The position numbers were made by a program, and so were the translations under genes. From Cytidiella melzeri (taxonomy: Eukaryota > Basidiomycota > Agaricomycetes > Polyporales > Irpicaceae), in the NCBI GenBank assembly GCA_022592445.1, contig JABYQR010000010.1:62001-126000 (forward strand): a stretch of 64,000 nucleotides of DNA, read 5' to 3'. Every line of letters starts with the position of its first letter. Position 1 is the first letter of the stretch. Below, piece after piece: positions 58,708 through 64,000 of the stretch. The notes under the pieces are model-generated. The model was not told the DNA's origin, made no database searches, and saw nothing but the letters and a program-made list of their open reading frames with translations.

Positions 58708-58923
58708 TCGTGGACTGACTCTCCACTCATTGAACGAGTGAAGCAGTTTCACGTCGGGAGTAGAGGTAGCCTCGGGAGACACACTCTCTATGGGGGAAAG
58801 GGGAGAAGTTCCCATTGCCAGTGCCTGGAGAGACTGAACAGGGGTGACAAAAGCACCATGGACTGAGGCAGGCAAGTCAGGGACAGAGTTGGTGCAACGA
58901 CGAAAGTTGTAGTGAGGAGCCAT
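58708..58923 (-). other. Antisense open frame beginning MAPHYNFRRC
   Basis: A 72-codon minus-strand frame (MAPHYNFRRCTNSVPDLPAS, Ser/Pro-rich) overlaps the recombinase C-terminal tail. The recombinase tail here (after about 58730) has no conserved look, so this may be the start of an older gene truncated by the element's right end. Not recognised. Confidence 0.3.
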
Positions 58924-58935
58924 TCCGTGGTTCAA

Positions 58936-59403
58936 AGTCGGAAGATAAAAAAAATGTTTTTGGGGGGGACTGGTGACGGTCGGTGGTGTTGATCAGACAC
59001 TAGTGATCCGGTTGGCCAGTCGAGTATGAGAGTCTAGTTGAAAGAGATAAGTAGAGGTGGTTCTAGATAGCAGTCGGGTGCGTGTCAAAATATGTAACGC
59101 TGGCGCTTCCGGATATGGAAACGAACACGAGAGCCTTCGAAGACAACAGACAGGGAAAAGGACTGCTATTGTCGAGAGACGAAAGTTACAGGTCCGAGTG
59201 CTACAGGTGCATATATATGCTATGTAGACGAGGACAAAGCAGGACCAAAGAAATAGGCAAATGTTTCAATATAGATGATAAGGGGTTGTCGGGATGGATG
59301 CGGAAGCCGAAGAAATCAAGGGGAATCGGATATCCAGTCCGATGCGTCACATTAACTAACTTACTGGTTCTGGCGCCCGTAACCTCATGGTTTGAGGTCG
59401 TTC
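58936..59403. other. Intergenic, COX18 upstream region
   Basis: 468 bases between the mobile region and COX18. A poly-A/poly-T and G-rich stretch lies near 58948-58968. The rest carries no recognisable gene. Confidence 0.4.
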
Positions 59404-60590
59404 ATGTTTGCTTTACACCGTATCGCTGCTCGTCCAGCAGCACACCATGGACTGTACTCTCCAAAGACCTACCAACCCAAGATACAGACGGCAATAACAA
59501 CGCGTCGGACATTTGTGTCAGAGGCGATACAAACTGCGTCGGATGGGTTCTTGGACCTTGCCTTGGCTCTGCCATTTCCCGCAGAATTACCAGCGTATTC
59601 AGGGACAATAATACTCGTCACTGTGGTTTCGCGAGTCCTGACAGTTCCTTTCAGTCTTTGGGTACGAGTTGGAAACATTGATAAACATATTGGACTCTAA
59701 CGATCTTCCTAGGCGAAGAGAAGACAATGGAAAACGGAAGAGGTTGTACTGCCACAATTGCTTCAGGAAAGGCCTTTGGTTTTTCAGCGTGTACATGCAG
59801 AGATGAAGAAGGATGGATTCAAGGGTAGCAGAGAGGAGGCCATTAAGGAGCATGCCAAACGGGCACAACCGATAGTACGTTGGTCCTTGCGCGCCGTGTT
59901 TTACCCGTTACTCAACGTAGCAGTTAAAAGCTCGTCAGAAGGAGCTTTGCAGGGAACACAAGTGCACTGTATTACCTACTATGCTGATCCCTCCAATCTC
60001 TCAGCTTCCGCTGTTTGTTGGCATTTCCATGGTTCTAGGTCGCGCGTCAATACCGCCGTCCGTCTTGGATTCGGAATCTTTTCTAACTCTTACGTCTCTC
60101 ACCCATGGGGACCCAACGTTGACGCTACCGATTATGCTCGGCGTTGTTACTTTTGCGAACGTAGACGCGACGAGATTCTTCGTCACTCCTGAGAGGGCGG
60201 CACAGGAACAACGCCAGGAGGAGCTCAACGCGAGGAAACGTGCCGCTGGTGAGACGGTGTACCAACCGCGGAAGATCTTTCAAAATACCTTGCGTCTCGC
60301 TGCTGTTGGTAGGATCCTTATTGCGGCGCTGGTACCTGGAGTAAGTCTCGCTCGTCGCTACAGAAACTCTACTAACATCGGTACAGAGTATACAGCTGTA
60401 TTGGCTCACGTCAGCCGTGCTTGGTCTGTTCCAGACCTGGGCAATAGAGTGGTGGGAACACAGGCGGCGTGCAGCCCGAGCTTTACAACGTCAAGCATTG
60501 TCTTCGTCTCCCTTGGCTCCGCAAACGTCAACACCCGACATCGCTTTGAGCAGAGTACGCAAGCACAAAGCAAAACCACACTCAACATAA
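59404..60590 (+). CDS. COX18: Mitochondrial inner-membrane insertase Cox18 (Oxa1/YidC family)
   Basis: Inserts the C-terminal part of cytochrome oxidase subunit 2 into the inner membrane. Four exons (59404-59661, 59713-59874, 59921-60340, 60387-60590) total 1044 bases, giving 347 residues. The N-terminus is a basic presequence (MFALHRIAARPAAHHGLYS). YidC-type helices follow: YSGTIILVTVVSRVLTVPFSLW, LPTMLIPPISQLPLFVGISM, MLGVVTFANVDATRFF and SIQLYWLTSAVLGLFQTWAIE. The hallmark PISQLPLFVGIS segment separates it from unrelated membrane proteins. The third exon may start three bases later (59924). The C-terminal tail is basic. Confidence 0.88.
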
Positions 60591-60876
60591 AACACACATC
60601 CATGTGAGTACCACCTCATGTTGGTTTCGAATGACTACAAAAAGTGGTTAGAATGAGCCTTCTGACGCTCTCCTGTTGAGACGAAGGTTCATCAAGAAAT
60701 ATTCTTGATCTAATATGACGAGCTGTCTGTTGCATGTATTGGCGCATAACCACATCGCTGACACGCCTCTATATCCAGGACCAGCTTCATGCTACATTTG
60801 ACGTTGCTACGAGTTTTTGTACCCAGCTTATGATTGGAGCCCTAAATTAATCAGGCGCAACGCTTAGATCGCCACC
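60591..60876. other. Convergent intergenic region
   Basis: 286 bases between the COX18 stop and the stop of the DUF7704-type gene. Nothing was recognised. Confidence 0.4.
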
Positions 60877-61456
60877 CTATTCCTTGGTCGCCTTTCTCTG
60901 ATGCCCGTCCCGCTCGTGTACATATCTTCCTATGCCCAGATGCCAAGCAATGCGCGGGATCATCAACGTGAATCCTGAGACGATGGTGATCCAGAGAATT
61001 CCTCCCCACTGGCTGACATCCCACCGTTCCTCGCCCAGTGCCCAAAGCGTGAGGCCAATATGCAGGAAATCGGCCACGAGCAAAGGAGTCAACAGCGCGC
61101 GCATCACTCTCTCTTGCATCGCTGGGTGGGTCCATAGGTGTTTGCGTATGGTCCACATCATGAATAGGTTGATGAATCCGAGGAGGCTGACCGTATGAGC
61201 GAGCTGGTAAAGAGTGACGATGGTAGCTCTGGCCATGGGGCCGTCTGGAGGAGAGCCATTGGGCCATGGAGCCTGCTGTTCATAGGTCTGTCTCGTCTCG
61301 TCAGGGCTGATGTTCGTGTCTTCTGATTACACAAAGCTCTGGACTGACCTGCTGAGGATAGAGAAACGCGCCAATCGCTCCGGTGATGGAGAGAAAAGGC
61401 TCGTAGCACCCGAAGAGCACCCAGTAGAAAAACGGGATTGCAGAGTTCTGGGGCAT
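60877..61456 (-). CDS. Small four-helix membrane protein, DUF7704 type
   Basis: Two exons (61456-61349, 61287-60877) total 519 bases, giving 172 residues. It begins MPQNSAIPFFYWVLFGCYEP with a family-like aromatic first helix, continues QQTYEQQAPWPNG after the intron, then helices around LAHTVSLLGFINLFMMW, ALLTPLLVADFLHIGLTLWA and ILWITIVSGFTLMIPRIAW. It has a short basic tail. This matches the small fungal integral-membrane proteins of unknown function now grouped as DUF7704. The intron donor is GTCAGT, slightly unusual. A start 72 bases upstream is possible. Confidence 0.7.
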
Positions 61457-61689
61457 GCTGGGTGAAGCTTGTGAAGAGTGGGCTATGCACTGCGGCAGCT
61501 GGATGCCAGCCTGAGATGGGTGAAACAAGGATGGCCGCAGTGGTCAATTAATGAGAGAGCGGGCAATAGCGCGATGATGGCAGAGTCTGAGACAAGACAA
61601 AATTTCATGAAAACATACCAGCTGTGTCAAACGCATTGAGTCAGTGCATCCGCTCACGGCTGGCAGCTTGGTCACGGTTGCCTGCAAGC

Positions 61690-62718
61690 CACCTATCCGT
61701 CCCGCTATGAAAGCCCCATCAGAGGGCATCAAACGACCCTGCGCCGAGCCATATCTGAGTCAGATCTGCGAGTTTTCCTCACCCGTCTATAAACCGTTCA
61801 AGAATTAACTCAAATATCTTAGATCATCAGTCCCTGCCGAGCCATCGTGCTCCCGCCCTCGCGCTCACCATCATCTCCCATCAATCACGCGCGGATTATC
61901 TCCGGCAATGTCCCCGCTCCCGCGCTCGCTGTCTACAACGATGAGCGCTGTATAGTATAGGTCCATGGCTTCCCCTTTGATTCACTTAGTTCTTTTTGGC
62001 TGTATAGGGTAATCAAGTGTTTAGAATACGATTATGAAGTCCGATTTAATAATTACTTGATAGATCTCTCACTGTAGCCAGATCTGTAGTGGCCACAGGG
62101 GTGTCTGGCCCTCTGTATATGCATGCACTATTCCTAACGTCTAGTGGCTTTGTTTAATTAATTTTGGATACATATGCGAAGAATTGGTGAAGAAACCATG
62201 TTATTTGAGACAAAGGAGAAGGTGCTATGCATTGAACATGGTGGAGAGTAGAGATGGGTGGCCACACATGGGATCATCTTGTACAATAAATCGCACACTT
62301 AATTGAAAGTGTTTTCCCATGTATATAGACGTAAAATGATGTGCCCGATTGGCGCAATAGCGGTTGGGCCAATTGTAGTATACCTGTTCCCCTCCTGCCT
62401 CCCAAAAGGTACAAAGCGCCCTCCCACTGTGTAACCATTGAGCGCGGGCTTGGCGCACCTATCCAGTCGTGTAGAGCACCCTAAAAAGCAATAGTACAAG
62501 GTAATACATCCCCCCCGCCGCTAATTCCGACGCTTCTAAGATGCTACAAAGGTGAGAAAAGGCGAATTTGACATGCTCCCAAGCACATATCTGCCTGTGG
62601 AGGTCCCTACAGGCTGGGGGACTGTAGAATTCATTCATAATAATGTTTAACATACATGATTCAGTATGTACAATATTTTATTTGAAGGGGATTGAAGCCC
62701 TACAGCCCCAGATACATG
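61690..62718. repeat. Left arm of 2.1-kb palindrome
   Basis: 1,029 bp, inverted copy of 62799-63827, same length and no indel in the stretches compared. One mismatch was noticed (CTCAAATATC here, CTCATATATC in the inverted right arm). The arm is non-coding as far as I can see. Its outer end lies 233 bases upstream of the DUF7704-type start codon. TGCAAGC (61683-61689) abuts it. Confidence 0.95.
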
Positions 62719-62798
62719 AAAAAGCAGTCAGGAAGACCAGGATGTGCAAGAACCCGGCACAAAGCTTCTTGAACCCAGCTTTGCTCTCGGGTCATTTC
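62719..62798. other. Palindrome spacer
   Basis: 80 unique bases between the two arms. A CATG is shared at the arm/spacer joints as part of the arms. Confidence 0.9.
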
Positions 62799-63827
62799 CA
62801 TGTATCTGGGGCTGTAGGGCTTCAATCCCCTTCAAATAAAATATTGTACATACTGAATCATGTATGTTAAACATTATTATGAATGAATTCTACAGTCCCC
62901 CAGCCTGTAGGGACCTCCACAGGCAGATATGTGCTTGGGAGCATGTCAAATTCGCCTTTTCTCACCTTTGTAGCATCTTAGAAGCGTCGGAATTAGCGGC
63001 GGGGGGGATGTATTACCTTGTACTATTGCTTTTTAGGGTGCTCTACACGACTGGATAGGTGCGCCAAGCCCGCGCTCAATGGTTACACAGTGGGAGGGCG
63101 CTTTGTACCTTTTGGGAGGCAGGAGGGGAACAGGTATACTACAATTGGCCCAACCGCTATTGCGCCAATCGGGCACATCATTTTACGTCTATATACATGG
63201 GAAAACACTTTCAATTAAGTGTGCGATTTATTGTACAAGATGATCCCATGTGTGGCCACCCATCTCTACTCTCCACCATGTTCAATGCATAGCACCTTCT
63301 CCTTTGTCTCAAATAACATGGTTTCTTCACCAATTCTTCGCATATGTATCCAAAATTAATTAAACAAAGCCACTAGACGTTAGGAATAGTGCATGCATAT
63401 ACAGAGGGCCAGACACCCCTGTGGCCACTACAGATCTGGCTACAGTGAGAGATCTATCAAGTAATTATTAAATCGGACTTCATAATCGTATTCTAAACAC
63501 TTGATTACCCTATACAGCCAAAAAGAACTAAGTGAATCAAAGGGGAAGCCATGGACCTATACTATACAGCGCTCATCGTTGTAGACAGCGAGCGCGGGAG
63601 CGGGGACATTGCCGGAGATAATCCGCGCGTGATTGATGGGAGATGATGGTGAGCGCGAGGGCGGGAGCACGATGGCTCGGCAGGGACTGATGATCTAAGA
63701 TATATGAGTTAATTCTTGAACGGTTTATAGACGGGTGAGGAAAACTCGCAGATCTGACTCAGATATGGCTCGGCGCAGGGTCGTTTGATGCCCTCTGATG
63801 GGGCTTTCATAGCGGGACGGATAGGTG
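62799..63827. repeat. Right arm of 2.1-kb palindrome
   Basis: Inverted copy of 61690-62718. It is followed at once by TGCAAGC (63828-63834), the same 7 bases in the same orientation as directly outside the left arm. Confidence 0.95.
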
Positions 63828-63834
63828 TGCAAGC

Positions 63835-64000
63835 GGTGAAACAGATCGCAGGAAGGCGCCACAAGCCTTGCGCAAGCCTGCCCTGAAGATAGCATTATAT
63901 GGGCTTTGTTTCGAAAGGTTGGATTTCTTTCATCTTACATCACGGTCCATTTCTTACCCAGGCAGTCAGCTAGATGTAACACGCTGTTCCGCTAAATGGC
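63835..64000. other. Window end, nothing recognised
   Basis: 166 bases after the palindrome with no supportable feature. Confidence 0.4.

Larger units (their letters stand above)
46799..58866 (+). pseudogene. Crypton-like tyrosine recombinase, interrupted by three LTR insertions
   Basis: Exons: 46799-47025, 51973-52388, 52438-52747, 52806-52978, then a last exon in three pieces (53040-53078, 57991-58105, 58658-58866). Recognisable blocks are KMPEWIALWIMS, YGGAQKLRAALTHQFG, GNPSISPLVSRYMVSLRRRK, TSARAMNKETMKKLYVFN, CLLCHDEALNIMWEDI, RTHSF...GCQYLHIVLRWPIR and NAGTIFKYLLSW (catalytic Tyr probably in FKYL). They match the large family of fungal Crypton-type tyrosine recombinases. A frameshift lies at about 52264-52270. 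The box I Arg (LLRxDE) and the HxxR Arg are both Cys, so it is dead. Frame is kept across both last-exon insertions once one target copy is removed. Confidence 0.75.

Noticed and set aside
61544..61732. Short minus-strand frame at the outer edge of the palindrome as an N-terminal exon of the DUF7704-type gene
   Set aside because: The gene has a good family-like start at 61456 and no splice join from this frame was needed.
62459..63292. Mirror-image pairs of 64-77-codon frames in the palindrome arms as genes
   Set aside because: They are identical only because the arms are inverted copies; no domain, codon pattern or splice support.
1..64000. CRISPR arrays, operons or bacterial-type features
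   Set aside because: The window is intron-rich fungal nuclear DNA; no array of spaced direct repeats was seen.

Overview
The window is nuclear DNA from a basidiomycete fungus, most likely a mushroom-forming Agaricomycete. Almost every gene is cut by short introns of about 50-60 bases with GT(R)NGT donors. Gene order is dense and on both strands, and the proteins are fungal orthologues such as Ftr1/Fet3, Pcf11, Ste14, Met6, Dpb2 and Cox18. I joined exons by hand. For most multi-exon genes the splice phases close exactly on an open frame, and this is stated where it was checked.

Layout. 1-503: 3' end of an unrecognised gene. 2484-7319: divergent reductive iron-uptake pair FTR1/FET3, with four perfect GATA iron-repressor sites between them. 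8261-10250: MFS transporter. 12339-13966: GT32 mannosyltransferase. 14438-16011: PIN-domain RNase (SWT1 type). 16618-19240: PCF11. 19643-20522: RPL9. 20710-21723: STE14. 21906-24460: mitochondrial EF-G2 (MEF2). 24513-about 26170: unrecognised acidic protein. 26406-27181: hotdog thioesterase. 27443-29055: xylitol/polyol dehydrogenase. 30282-32870: MET6. 33351-34646: AKAP7/ASCC1-like 2H phosphoesterase. 35039-37213: DPB2. 37483-38969: PHAF1 family (UPF0183). 39078-40073: pyrimidine 5'-nucleotidase. 40484-41198: RPL6.

From 41.2 to 59 kb the housekeeping genes stop and mobile DNA takes over. There is a TA-flanked MITE (41647-42512) and two back-to-back hairpins that share one loop (43422-43677). 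These are followed by a broken Crypton-like unit: a SAP-domain gene on the minus strand (44220-46609) and a tyrosine-recombinase gene on the plus strand (46799-58866), head to head. Four LTR-type insertions sit in this unit, each with an exact 5-bp target duplication: a solo LTR in a SAP-gene intron, a Gypsy derivative in the first recombinase intron, a Copia element in the last recombinase exon, and a second solo LTR further along that exon. The Gypsy derivative is odd because its ends are 47-bp inverted repeats rather than direct LTRs. Removing the Copia and the second solo LTR restores the recombinase reading frame across both joints.

Host genes return at 59404-60590 (COX18) and 60877-61456 (small membrane protein, DUF7704 type). 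The window ends with a 2.1-kb near-perfect palindrome (arms 1,029 bp, spacer 80 bp) flanked by a 7-bp direct repeat.

The genes do not form one pathway, apart from FTR1/FET3, which encode the permease and ferroxidase of one plasma-membrane complex.
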